A stretch of 64,000 bases of DNA from a bacterium (GTDB lineage: Bacteria; Bacillota; Bacilli; Lactobacillales; Streptococcaceae). Location: assembly GCA_905221435.1 (NCBI GenBank), contig CAJNDD010000004.1, positions 1 through 64,000 of the forward strand, given 5' to 3'. Below, piece after piece: positions 9,106 to 18,484 of the stretch; position 1 is the stretch's first letter, and the number at the start of each line of letters is the position of its first letter. The notes under the pieces are model-generated. The model did not search any database and had not been told where the DNA came from. It saw nothing but the letters and a program-made list of their open reading frames with translations. The position numbers and the translations under genes were made by a program.

Positions 9106-9112
9106 TTTTCCC

Positions 9113-9141
9113 TTGTCAAAACCTAAGTTTTCATATATAAT
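9113..9141 (+). promoter_or_regulatory. rpsT promoter
   Basis: -35 TTGTCA (9113-9118), 17-base spacer, perfect -10 TATAAT (9136-9141). This is the best sigma-A promoter in the window and fits a highly expressed ribosomal gene. Confidence 0.8.
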
Positions 9142-9172
9142 GGTATAGTTAGTAAATATGGAGGTAAGAACA

Positions 9173-9409
9173 TTGGCAAACATTAAATCAGCTATCAAAC
9201 GCGCTGAATTGAACGTTAAACAAAACGAAAAAAACTCAGCTCAAAAATCAGCTATGCGTACTGCTATCAAAGCTTTCGAAGCAAACCCTTCTGAAGAACT
9301 TTTCCGTGCTGCTAGCTCAGCTATCGACAAAGCAGAAACTAAAGGTTTGATTCACAAAAACAAAGCAAGCCGCGATAAAGCTCGTCTTTCAGCTAAACTT
9401 GCTAAATAA
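9173..9409 (+). CDS. rpsT: 30S ribosomal protein S20 (TTG start)
   Basis: Small-subunit protein binding 16S rRNA, 78 residues, rich in Lys, Ala and Arg with the typical N-terminus [11 protein letters not shown] place the start at the TTG codon at 9173, seven bases after GGAGG; an in-frame ATG at 9158 would overlap that ribosome site and add five residues foreign to S20. Rare start codons are known in rpsT of other bacteria, where S20 restrains its own translation. An intrinsic terminator follows directly. Confidence 0.95.
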
Positions 9410-9410
9410 G

Positions 9411-9438
9411 AAACAGTCCATAGAGGCTGTTTTTTTGT
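9411..9438 (+). terminator. rpsT terminator
   Basis: AACAG..CTGTT hairpin followed by seven Ts just after the rpsT stop. Confidence 0.8.
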
Positions 9439-9461
9439 CTCCAAATATGAAAAGGTAGAAA

Positions 9462-9995
9462 ATGAAAATCGCAATTATCGGATATTCTGGAGCTGGCAAG
9501 TCAACTCTAGCTGAAAAGTTGTCTCACTACTACTCTATCCCAAAACTGCATATGGATACACTCCAGTTTCAACCTGGTTGGCAAGACAGTGACCGCGAAT
9601 GGATGCTGGGCGAGATGAAAAACTTTCTCACTAAGCACGAAGCTTGGGTCATCGACGGCAACTACTCTTGGTGTTACTATGAAGAAAGAATGCAGGAAGC
9701 TGACCAAATCATCTTTCTCAACTTTTCCCCATGGCCTTGTCTCTTTCGAGCCTTTAAACGGTATCTCACATACCGAGGCAAGATCAGAGAAAGTATGGCA
9801 GCAGGCTGCCCTGAACGCTTTGACTGGGAGTTTATCCGATGGATTCTCTGGGATGGACGGAGCAAATCCGCCAAGGAACGTTATCAGCAGATTCAAGAAA
9901 GCTATCCAGAGAAAGTAATTGTTCTCAGGTCGCAAAAGGAGATGGACTACTTCTTAGAAAATCTCGCGCATAACAAGAAAAACCAACGTGCCTAA
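9462..9995 (+). CDS. Small P-loop kinase-like protein (FlaR/topology-modulation family)
   Basis: A 177-residue protein with a perfect P-loop, GYSGAGKST (7-15), right at the N-terminus, followed by MDTLQFQPGW and an RxxxYRGKIRES region as in adenylate-kinase-like proteins annotated as DNA topology modulation protein. The family's true substrate is not established, so I call only an ATP/GTP-binding phosphotransferase fold. It begins 24 bases after the rpsT terminator T-run, with AAAGGT as the ribosome site. It converges on metG, with a shared terminator between them. Confidence 0.75.
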   Translation: MKIAIIGYSGAGKSTLAEKLSHYYSIPKLHMDTLQFQPGWQDSDREWMLGEMKNFLTKHEAWVIDGNYSWCYYEERMQEADQIIFLNFSPWPCLFRAFKRYLTYRGKIRESMAAGCPERFDWEFIRWILWDGRSKSAKERYQQIQESYPEKVIVLRSQKEMDYFLENLAHNKKNQRA

Positions 9996-10009
9996 CGTTG
10001 GTTTTTTTG
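9979..10009. terminator. Bidirectional terminator between the P-loop gene and metG
   Basis: A hairpin with AACCAACGT and ACGTTGGTT arms has an A-run before it and seven Ts after it, so it can terminate both converging genes. Confidence 0.85.
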
Positions 10010-10012
10010 CTT

Positions 10013-12010
10013 TTACCCAATCACACTTCCGTTTGGTACAGCTGGATCAACTGTGAGAAGGGTTAATTTGCCATCATGTTCAGCTGAGAGGATCATTCCT
10101 TGGCTGACATATTTTTTCATCATCTTGCGTGGCTTAAGATTGGCAACGATTTGGACTTTCTTGCCGACCAATTCTTGCTCGTTTGGATAGTATTTGGCAA
10201 TTCCTGAGAGTATTTGACGGTCTTCACCATCACCAGCATCTAGGCGGAATTGGAGCAACTTATCAGAGCCTTCCACTTTCGACACTTCTTTGACTTCTGC
10301 GACACGGATTTCCACCTTATCAAAGTCGTCAAACTTAATTTCATCCTTGTTCAGTTTGAGCTCGACTTCATCTGGATTCCATTCTTTTTCGACTGCTGGT
10401 TTGTTGCCTTCCATTTGTTCTTTGATATAGGCGATTTCTTCTTCCATATCAAGTCGTGGGAAGATTGGAGTTCCTTTGGCAACTACTGTTACACCTGCAG
10501 GGAAATCAGCCAATCTCAAGTTTTCAAGGCTAGAAACTTCTGCTAAACCAAGTTGAGTCAAAACTGCACGACTAGTTTCCATCATAAATGGCTCAATCAA
10601 GTGCGCTACGACACGAAGGCTAGCTGCTAAGTGACTCATAACACTTGCCAATTGATCACGGTGCGCTTCATCCTTAGCTAAAACCCAAGGTGCCGTCTCA
10701 TCGATGTATTTGTTAGTACGTGAGATAAGAGTCCAGATTTCATCAATAGCCTTGGGATAATTTACTCCATTCATATAAGCGTGATACATTCTAATAGACT
10801 CTCTAGCACATTGTTCTAAATCACCATCAAACTCTGTCACTCCTTCTGTATAAGCAGGGATTTGACCATCAAAGTATTTGTTGATCATGGAGACCGTACG
10901 GTTGAGGAGGTTTCCGAGGTCATTGGCCAATTCATAGTTGATACGTGCTACATAGTCTTCTGGAGTAAAGGTTCCGTCCGAACCAACTGGAAGGCTACGC
11001 ATGAGATAGTAACGAAGTGGATCAAGTCCATAACGCTCTACTAACATTTCAGGGTAAACGACGTTCCCTTTTGACTTAGACATCTTACCGTCTTTCATGA
11101 CAAACCAACCATGGGCAATCAAGCGATTTGGCAATTTGAGATCCAACATCATAAGAAGGATTGGCCAGTAGATTGAGTGGAAACGAAGAATGTCTTTTCC
11201 AACCATGTGGAAGACCGTTCCATTCCAGAATTTATCATAGTTAGCATGATCGTCTTGACCGTAACCAAGAGCAGTCGCATAGTTAAGAAGTGCATCAATC
11301 CAAACATAGACAACGTGTTTTGGATTGGATGGGACTGGCACACCCCAGGTAAAGGTTGTCCGAGAAACTGCCAAGTCTTCCAAACCAGGTTCAATGAAGT
11401 TACGAAGCATTTCATTGAGTCGACCAGATGGAGTGATAAACTCAGGATGAGATTTGAAAAATTCTACCAAACGGTCTTGGTATTTGCTGAGGCGAAGGAA
11501 ATAAGATTCTTCAGAAACCCATTCAACCTCGTGGCCTGATGGAGCGATACCGCCAGTTACATTCCCAACTTCGTCACGGAAAACTTCTGCAAGCTGGCTT
11601 TCTGTAAAGAATTCCTCATCTGAAACTGAATACCAACCAGAGTATTCGCCCAAGTAAATATCATCTTGAGCAAGTAAGCGTTCAAAGACTTGAGCCACTA
11701 CTTTTTCATGGTAATCATCAGTTGTACGGATGAATTTATCATATGAGATATCGAGCAATTTCCAGAGTTCTTTGACTCCAACCGCCATCCCATCAACATA
11801 AGCTTGAGGTGTAATGCCAGCTTCTTCCGCTTTTTGCTGGATTTTCTGACCATGCTCGTCAAGACCTGTCAGATAAAAGACATCGTATCCCATGAGGCGT
11901 TTGTAGCGAGCTAGGACATCACAAGCGATGGTTGTGTAGGCAGAACCGATATGAAGTTTACCAGATGGATAGTAAATCGGTGTTGTAATATAAAAATTCT
12001 TTTCAGACAT
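10013..12010 (-). CDS. metG: Methionyl-tRNA synthetase
   Basis: Charges tRNA-Met; 665 residues from the ATG at 12010 (MSEKNFYIT). The open frame extends 14 codons upstream but without family similarity. The class I signatures are HIGS (20-23) and KMSKS (309-313). The insert after residue 120 lacks the zinc cysteines found in E. coli-type MetRS, which is the usual Gram-positive form. A C-terminal EMAP/Trbp111-like tRNA-binding domain (about 560-665, VEIRVAEV and [17 protein letters not shown]) is present. No T-box is visible in the short leader. Confidence 0.96.
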   Translation of the reverse strand: MSEKNFYITTPIYYPSGKLHIGSAYTTIACDVLARYKRLMGYDVFYLTGLDEHGQKIQQKAEEAGITPQAYVDGMAVGVKELWKLLDISYDKFIRTTDDYHEKVVAQVFERLLAQDDIYLGEYSGWYSVSDEEFFTESQLAEVFRDEVGNVTGGIAPSGHEVEWVSEESYFLRLSKYQDRLVEFFKSHPEFITPSGRLNEMLRNFIEPGLEDLAVSRTTFTWGVPVPSNPKHVVYVWIDALLNYATALGYGQDDHANYDKFWNGTVFHMVGKDILRFHSIYWPILLMMLDLKLPNRLIAHGWFVMKDGKMSKSKGNVVYPEMLVERYGLDPLRYYLMRSLPVGSDGTFTPEDYVARINYELANDLGNLLNRTVSMINKYFDGQIPAYTEGVTEFDGDLEQCARESIRMYHAYMNGVNYPKAIDEIWTLISRTNKYIDETAPWVLAKDEAHRDQLASVMSHLAASLRVVAHLIEPFMMETSRAVLTQLGLAEVSSLENLRLADFPAGVTVVAKGTPIFPRLDMEEEIAYIKEQMEGNKPAVEKEWNPDEVELKLNKDEIKFDDFDKVEIRVAEVKEVSKVEGSDKLLQFRLDAGDGEDRQILSGIAKYYPNEQELVGKKVQIVANLKPRKMMKKYVSQGMILSAEHDGKLTLLTVDPAVPNGSVIG

Positions 12011-12055
12011 AATTTTTCCTTTCCAGGCAAATGAAACCTGTTTTTCTAACACTTC

Positions 12056-12064
12056 ATTATATCA
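12056..12064 (-). promoter_or_regulatory. Extended -10 promoter of metG
   Basis: TGA-TATAAT on the minus strand (-10 at 12061-12056), about 46 bases before the metG start and downstream of the efflux-operon terminator. Confidence 0.65.
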
Positions 12065-12099
12065 TATTTTTAGTGATTTTCGATAGGGAAATCCATACA

Positions 12100-12130
12100 A
12101 AAACAAGATAGACAAATGTCCATCTTGTTT
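12100..12130 (-). terminator. Terminator of the MacAB-like operon
   Basis: Long stem, AAACAAGAT.GAC with GTC.ATCTTGTTT, followed on the minus strand by a short T-run, three bases beyond the permease gene. It separates the efflux operon from metG. Confidence 0.8.
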
Positions 12131-12133
12131 ATC

Positions 12134-13393
12134 TTATTCATAGCGAAGGGATTCAATCGGATCAAGCTTAGAGGCTTTATTGGCCGGCAAGACTCCGAAA
12201 ATCATACCAACGCTTGCTGACACAGCCAAGCTAAAGAGAGCAATTGGGATGGAAACTCCAACTTCGATACCTGCAATCATGTTTTGAAGTAGCACTCCGG
12301 CTAACATAGTCATTCCTGCAGCAATCCCAAGACCGATGACTCCACCTAACAAAGTCAAAATCATGGACTCAATCAAAAACTGAACTAAGATATTGGCCCT
12401 TGTAGCTCCGAGAGCTTTCCGCAGACCAATCTCTCGCGTACGTTCTGTCACCGAAACCAGCATGATATTCATAACACCAGTTCCTCCAACAAAGAGTGAA
12501 ATCCCTGCGATGGCACTGATAATCGTGGTTATAAAGCCAAAGAGTTTTTGAACTTCTTCAAAAGTTGCTGTTTCATCCGCAACTTGGTATTCTCCTTGAT
12601 GCACTCCTGATATTTCTGTCATTCTACGTGCGAGTTCTGGTCCTAAAGTCGGTGCCAGACTCGTATCATTCACACGAAAGACAATATTAGATATTTCATC
12701 CATATTGAAATTAACAGCAACAGATGTATTAGTTGTAATTGGCAAACCTCCGATACCAAACATCTTTGCAGTTTTAGCCTCAGAACTTGTGTATACTCCG
12801 ATAACTCGATAATGAAAGTTATTAACTGAGATTATCTGATTAAGAGCTGCCTGTGGTGAGTCAAAAAGACTTTTAGCCAGTTCTTCATCGAGTAAGATCA
12901 CACTTGCAAAATCTCTGTAATCTTGTTCTCTTAGACTCCTACCAGCTATTATTTCATTTTCAGCGGCAGTCATATAAGTCATATTACCACCTGTTAAACT
13001 AGCCTGCTCAACTTTTTTATCTTTATAAGTCAGAGTAACATTTATACTATTCGTCACAAAGTAACCATCTACACCTTTTAGTTTAGCGGCTTCCTTAACC
13101 CATGCTTCCTGTGTTTTGGGTGGGACAACATAAGCTGTATCCTCTCTACCTGAAAGCGTTAGAGATGATTGTTTTTGGGTAAAAGAGCCATCCTTACTTT
13201 TAATAGGCGAGAAGAAGACCTGAATATTTTTCTGAGATTTGGTCATATTTTTATTGACCTGACGAGACATAGAATCTCCCAGAGCCATGATAACAACGAC
13301 TGAAGATACTCCTATAATAATCCCAATCATGGTCAAAAATGATCGCATCTTGTGTGCCATAATCGATGAAAAGGCAAATTTTAGATTTTCCAT
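12134..13393 (-). CDS. MacB-like ABC efflux permease
   Basis: A 419-residue permease with the MacB/FtsX fold: one N-terminal helix (about 18-40), a long extracytoplasmic domain (about 45-275) and three C-terminal helices. The cytoplasmic motif SVTERTREIGLRKALGA after the second helix is diagnostic. In S. pneumoniae the equivalent three-gene set (Spr0693-0695) is a MacAB-like pump for antimicrobial peptides and drugs. It starts one base after the ATPase stop. Confidence 0.88.
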   Translation of the reverse strand: MENLKFAFSSIMAHKMRSFLTMIGIIIGVSSVVVIMALGDSMSRQVNKNMTKSQKNIQVFFSPIKSKDGSFTQKQSSLTLSGREDTAYVVPPKTQEAWVKEAAKLKGVDGYFVTNSINVTLTYKDKKVEQASLTGGNMTYMTAAENEIIAGRSLREQDYRDFASVILLDEELAKSLFDSPQAALNQIISVNNFHYRVIGVYTSSEAKTAKMFGIGGLPITTNTSVAVNFNMDEISNIVFRVNDTSLAPTLGPELARRMTEISGVHQGEYQVADETATFEEVQKLFGFITTIISAIAGISLFVGGTGVMNIMLVSVTERTREIGLRKALGATRANILVQFLIESMILTLLGGVIGLGIAAGMTMLAGVLLQNMIAGIEVGVSIPIALFSLAVSASVGMIFGVLPANKASKLDPIESLRYE

Positions 13394-13394
13394 C

Positions 13395-14096
13395 TTAATG
13401 CCCCTCCCCTTCTAAATGCCCACTATCAGATGCAATAACTCCATCACGAATTACAATCTGACGTTTTGCATAAGCCGCAATCTCAGGCTCATGCGTGACC
13501 ATAATAATGGTTCTTCCTTCTTCATTTAACTCCACCAAGAGCTCCATGATTTGGCTTCCTGTCCTTGTATCCAAAGCTCCAGTTGGTTCATCTGCCAGAA
13601 TAATCGAAGGATTGTTGACAAGGGCACGGGCAATGGCTACCCGTTGTTTTTGCCCACCAGATAATTCCGAAGGCAAGTGGTGACTTCTATCTGCCAAGTC
13701 TACCTTTTTCAAATAGGTCTCTGCCAATTTACGGCGTTTGGAAGCTGAAACTCCAGCATATATTAAAGGCAATTCAACATTCTGAAGGGCATCTAGTTTA
13801 GACAAAAGAAAGAATTGTTGAAAGACAAAGCCAATCTCTTGGTTACGGACTTTGGCCAACTGTTTTTCATCTAATTGAGCCACTTCCTGCCCCTCTAAGT
13901 AATACTCACCACTCGTTGGCGTATCCAACATTCCGATGGTATTCATTAGAGTAGATTTTCCAGAACCAGACGGTCCCATAATAGCAACAAACTCTCCTTC
14001 ATTCACTTCTAAGTTGATATTTTTCAAAACCTGAAGTTCCTGATCTCCATTTCGATAGCTCCGACAGATATTTTTTAGACTAATTAGTTTCTTCAT
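13395..14096 (-). CDS. MacB-like ABC efflux ATPase
   Basis: A 233-residue cytoplasmic ATPase of the LolD/MacB type. Walker [10 protein letters not shown] (41-49), signature LSGGQKQR (145-152) and Walker B ILADEPT (166-172) are all intact. It overlaps the adaptor gene by 17 bases and adjoins the permease gene, giving a tight adaptor-ATPase-permease operon. In Gram-negatives MacB carries the ATPase as a fused N-terminal domain; here it is separate, as usual in streptococci. Confidence 0.92.
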   Translation of the reverse strand: MKKLISLKNICRSYRNGDQELQVLKNINLEVNEGEFVAIMGPSGSGKSTLMNTIGMLDTPTSGEYYLEGQEVAQLDEKQLAKVRNQEIGFVFQQFFLLSKLDALQNVELPLIYAGVSASKRRKLAETYLKKVDLADRSHHLPSELSGGQKQRVAIARALVNNPSIILADEPTGALDTRTGSQIMELLVELNEEGRTIIMVTHEPEIAAYAKRQIVIRDGVIASDSGHLEGEGH

Positions 14097-15231
14097 CAGC
14101 CTTCACCTCTTTTCCTTCTTCCAAGGAAGTTGTTGGATTACTGATGACTTTAGCCCCATTTGTCAAACCAGAAGTAATTTCCTGGTTTTCTGCGTCAGCA
14201 TTTCCTAGGCTAACTTCGATTTTCTTAGCCTTATTCTCTTCGTCAACAACCCAGACGTAGTTTTTACCTTCTTCTTCTACAATGCTGGTTAATGGTACGA
14301 GAAGAGATGTACTGTCGCTTTTAACTTCTACACTAACAGAAAATCCTTGTTTCAACTCACCAATATCACTCGTAATTTCAATAGTGTATGGATATTTAGG
14401 GCCAACATTCGATGCACCTGCACCATTGCTTCCATCAACACCACTCTTTGAATAAGTTGCGATATAGTTGATCTTCCCCGTCCAAGTCTTATCTGGGTAG
14501 ACTTTAGAAGTGAAGGTCACTTCTTGTCCGACTGAAAGCTTGGCAAGATTGTACTCAGATAATTCGCCTTTAACTTGCAAATTTTCATTGCTCACTACAT
14601 GAACTATTACTTTGCCATTACCTGCAGAAGATTTGGAAAGATCACGATTCACCTCTACAACTGTTCCTTCTATTGTACTTAAAATAGTTGTCGCATCTAA
14701 TTGAGCCTTTGCTTTTTTAACTTGAGCTTCTGCATCTGCACGATTATCACGTGCATCCTTAATTTGAGAATCAAGGGAAGATACTGTGCTAGCATCTGAA
14801 CCACCATATTCTTCAGAGTAAGTAAGGGCTTTGCTTCGAGATTCCTTTAATTCACTAATGTGACGATCAATCTTTGCTACTGCACGATTGGCAGCATCAT
14901 ATGCTGCCTGAGCGTCGGAACTATTGTATTTTACTAATGCTTGTCCTTTTTCGACCTTATCTCCAACAGAGACTAAAATTTCTTCAATCTCACCCATACT
15001 TGCATCAAAATATACATACTGTTCATTTTTTATAGTAACAGTACCAGATAAAAGAATAGATGAAGCAACCGTTCCTTCTTTGGCAGTCACCAAATGAGAA
15101 GTCGTATCTTTAACAGCAACCTTAGAAGGTTGTCTAAAAAGTAAAATCCCCATAGCCCCGACAATAACAACACTTGCAATTCCAACGACTGTGTAAAATT
15201 TCCTTTTTTTCCTTTTCGTATTCTTCTTCAT
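14080..15231 (-). CDS. MacA-like membrane-fusion adaptor of the efflux pump
   Basis: A 383-residue adaptor: N-terminal basic tail and one membrane helix (about 13-32), then a lipoyl/barrel-sandwich half (YVYFDASMGEIEEILVSVGD), a helical hairpin (about 115-180), the second lipoyl half (TILSTIEGTVVEVNRD) and beta-barrel domains. I start at the ATG at 15231 (MKKNTKRKKRK), since the open frame above it lacks a ribosome site. Compared with the pneumococcal homologue I remember, the hairpin loop lacks a Pro/Ala-rich segment. It is the first gene of the operon. Confidence 0.87.
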   Translation of the reverse strand: MKKNTKRKKRKFYTVVGIASVVIVGAMGILLFRQPSKVAVKDTTSHLVTAKEGTVASSILLSGTVTIKNEQYVYFDASMGEIEEILVSVGDKVEKGQALVKYNSSDAQAAYDAANRAVAKIDRHISELKESRSKALTYSEEYGGSDASTVSSLDSQIKDARDNRADAEAQVKKAKAQLDATTILSTIEGTVVEVNRDLSKSSAGNGKVIVHVVSNENLQVKGELSEYNLAKLSVGQEVTFTSKVYPDKTWTGKINYIATYSKSGVDGSNGAGASNVGPKYPYTIEITSDIGELKQGFSVSVEVKSDSTSLLVPLTSIVEEEGKNYVWVVDEENKAKKIEVSLGNADAENQEITSGLTNGAKVISNPTTSLEEGKEVKADEETN

Positions 15232-15265
15232 CCTAAAATGCCTTTCATATTTTCCATTAAAGTCC

Positions 15266-15294
15266 ATTATATCAAATTTATCCACTATGAACAA
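15266..15294 (-). promoter_or_regulatory. Promoter of the MacAB-like operon
   Basis: -35 TTGTTC (15294-15289), 17-base spacer, extended -10 TGA-TATAAT (-10 at 15271-15266), 34 bases before the adaptor start. Confidence 0.65.
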
Positions 15295-15374
15295 TGATTG
15301 TATAGCGAGAAAAGAGAAACAGTCTTGAATTCACGCTTTCGCTCTAGATTCTACGATATTTGCAATAGCTAACT

Positions 15375-15794
15375 ATGATTCCAGAAAGAATCCAAAATAC
15401 GTGTACGAGGTACAAAACTCTGATTCATTTTAAAAACTCAACTTTTCACATGTACTTGACCAATAAAGAAATTCTAGATAAACTCTTGCTTCTTCACTTT
15501 CAAGAGAAACAGTCTGTCTATTCTTGTGTAAATCCTATTTTCCAAACTATTTTCAAGACCTTTTTGAAAGATAAGAACAAAATCCTGAACGCACTGAAAC
15601 TGCCCTACTCAAACGCAAAACTAGAAACTACCAATAACCTCATCAAAGTCATCGAGAGAAATGCTTTCGACTTTCGGAACTTTAACAATTTTGAAATCAG
15701 AATCCTCATCGCTTCGAATATCAAAAAGGAGAGGGCCTTTGGGTCCTCTCCAAATTGTAACTTTTCATTAACCCACTACAGTTGATAAAGAGAC
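15375..15794 (+). mobile_element. ISL3-family IS remnant 2
   Basis: Fills the 15295-15823 gap. The frame from 15375 still reads as a decayed ISL3 transposase C-terminus: NKEILDKLL, then NPIFQTIFKTFLKDK, then ALKLPYSNAKLETTNNLIK and RNAFDFRNFNNFEIRI, matching the 55438-55708 copy closely. The stretch between NKEILDKLL and NPIFQTI looks shortened and scrambled. The natural stop has been lost and the frame runs into the inverted repeat (15770-15794). The N-terminal two thirds are missing. I see nothing coding in 15295-15374. Confidence 0.8.
15723..15751 (-). terminator. Intrinsic terminator inside ISL3 remnant 2, downstream of pyk
   Basis: A GC-rich stem, GGAGAGG (15728-15734) with CCTCTCC (15745-15751) plus inner pairs, is followed on the minus strand by five Ts. 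It lies 72 bases past the pyk stop with no other hairpin between. The stem differs from the related copies on both arms yet still pairs. Confidence 0.8.
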
Positions 15795-15823
15795 ATCTTT
15801 ATATAATAGGTTTTAAGGTTAGA

Positions 15824-17329
15824 TTAACGTACTGTACGGATACGCATTGTGTTTGTACGAACCGCTTCGCCAAGTGGTACACCTGCAACGATAACGATAT
15901 CGTCACCAGATTCTACAAGACCTGCTTCAACTGCTTTACGTTCAGCAATTTCAAACATATCATCAGTTGATGATGGAGCTTCAGTCAACATTGGGATAAC
16001 ACCCCAGTTCAACATCAATCCACGCTCTGTCAATTCGTCGAATGTCAATGCCAAGATATCAGCATTTGGACGGTATTTAGAAATCAAACGAGCTGTGTGA
16101 CCAGTCTTAGTAAGAGTAACAACCAATTTGATATTCATTGAGTTCGTAGCATCTTTAACAGCTGAAGCCATAACTTCTGTCTTAGAGTTACGTTCGAATG
16201 TATCTGAGTTCAAACGTCCGTATTCGTTAAGAAGAGTTTGTGCGTTCTTGTCAATTGTAGCCATTGTTGTTACTGACTCAAGTGGGTATTTACCGTTTGC
16301 AGACTCACCTGAAAGCATTGTAGCGTCAGTTCCGTCGATAACAGCGTTAAATACGTCTGATACTTCTGAACGAGTTGCACGTGGTTTTTCAGTCATTGTT
16401 TCAAGCATGTTTGTTGCTGTGATAACAACTTTACCTGCTGCGTTCACTTTAGTGATGATCATTTTTTGGTAAACTGGAACCATTTCGAATGGTACTTCGA
16501 TACCCATGTCACCACGAGCAATCATAATACCGTCAGCAGCTTCAATGATTTCATCCAAGTTGTCGATACCTTGCTGGTTTTCGATTTTCGCAAACAATTG
16601 AACATGTCCGTTACCAGTTTCTTCACAGATTGCACGAACTTCGTCGACGTCTTTTGCAGTACGTACGAATGAAATCGCGATGAAGTTGATACCTTGTTCC
16701 AAACCGAAACGGATATCATCGTTATCACGTTCAGCAAGAGCAGGGAAAGGAATTTTAGTGTTAGGGATGTTTACACCTTTCTGCTTAGCAATGATACCGT
16801 CATTTTCAACGACTACTTCAAATTCACGAGTTGCATCGTCTTTTGCGAAAACACGAAGACCCAATTTACCATCGTCAACCAAAACTTGGTGACCAACTTC
16901 AACATCATCGTAGATATCAAGGGCACCAGCAACGTTCAAAGCAATCACATCACGAGTTGATTTGATTCCTTGTTTAGTTGCAACACGGATTTTTTCACCA
17001 GTTTTGTAAGAGTACTCTTTTGCGTCACCTTCAAACAATTCTGTACGGATTTCAGGTCCTTTAGTATCAAGAAGGAAACCAACTTTTTTACCTGCAAGTT
17101 TTTCAGCAAGTTTAACAGTTGCCATACGCTCACCTTGTTCTTGGTGGTCACCGTGTGAGAAGTTGAAACGGAAAGTGTTTGCTCCTGCTTCAATCAATTT
17201 AGCAATGTTTTTAGCTGAAGCTTCAACGTCAAGTTTTTCACCCCAGTATCCGTCTTCACCGAATTTTTTACCACCACGGATTTCAACCGCAGGACCTAAA
17301 GTTGCAACGATTTTTACACGTTTGTTCAT
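15824..17329 (-). CDS. pyk: Pyruvate kinase
   Basis: Final ATP-yielding step of glycolysis, phosphoenolpyruvate to pyruvate; 501 residues, without the extra C-terminal PEP-utiliser domain of Bacillus Pyk. Visible features are the N-terminal RVKIVATLGPA, the substrate strand RFNFSHGDH, the active-site segment FAKIEN and MIARGDMGIEVP, and ATNMLETM. It lies 66 bases after pfkA with no terminator or clear promoter between, so the two are probably co-transcribed. Confidence 0.97.
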   Translation of the reverse strand: MNKRVKIVATLGPAVEIRGGKKFGEDGYWGEKLDVEASAKNIAKLIEAGANTFRFNFSHGDHQEQGERMATVKLAEKLAGKKVGFLLDTKGPEIRTELFEGDAKEYSYKTGEKIRVATKQGIKSTRDVIALNVAGALDIYDDVEVGHQVLVDDGKLGLRVFAKDDATREFEVVVENDGIIAKQKGVNIPNTKIPFPALAERDNDDIRFGLEQGINFIAISFVRTAKDVDEVRAICEETGNGHVQLFAKIENQQGIDNLDEIIEAADGIMIARGDMGIEVPFEMVPVYQKMIITKVNAAGKVVITATNMLETMTEKPRATRSEVSDVFNAVIDGTDATMLSGESANGKYPLESVTTMATIDKNAQTLLNEYGRLNSDTFERNSKTEVMASAVKDATNSMNIKLVVTLTKTGHTARLISKYRPNADILALTFDELTERGLMLNWGVIPMLTEAPSSTDDMFEIAERKAVEAGLVESGDDIVIVAGVPLGEAVRTNTMRIRTVR

Positions 17330-17395
17330 GATTTTTGTGACTCCTTTATATAATTCGACCTTTTATGGTCATGTTACCAAATTAATGAAAGTTGA

Positions 17396-18469
<1,074 letters not shown>

Positions 18470-18484
18470 CTATTTTCCGTATTT

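Noticed and set aside
11011..12133. A T-box or S-box riboswitch upstream of metG
   Set aside because: The leader after the predicted promoter is under 50 bases and contains no T-box motif or specifier structure.
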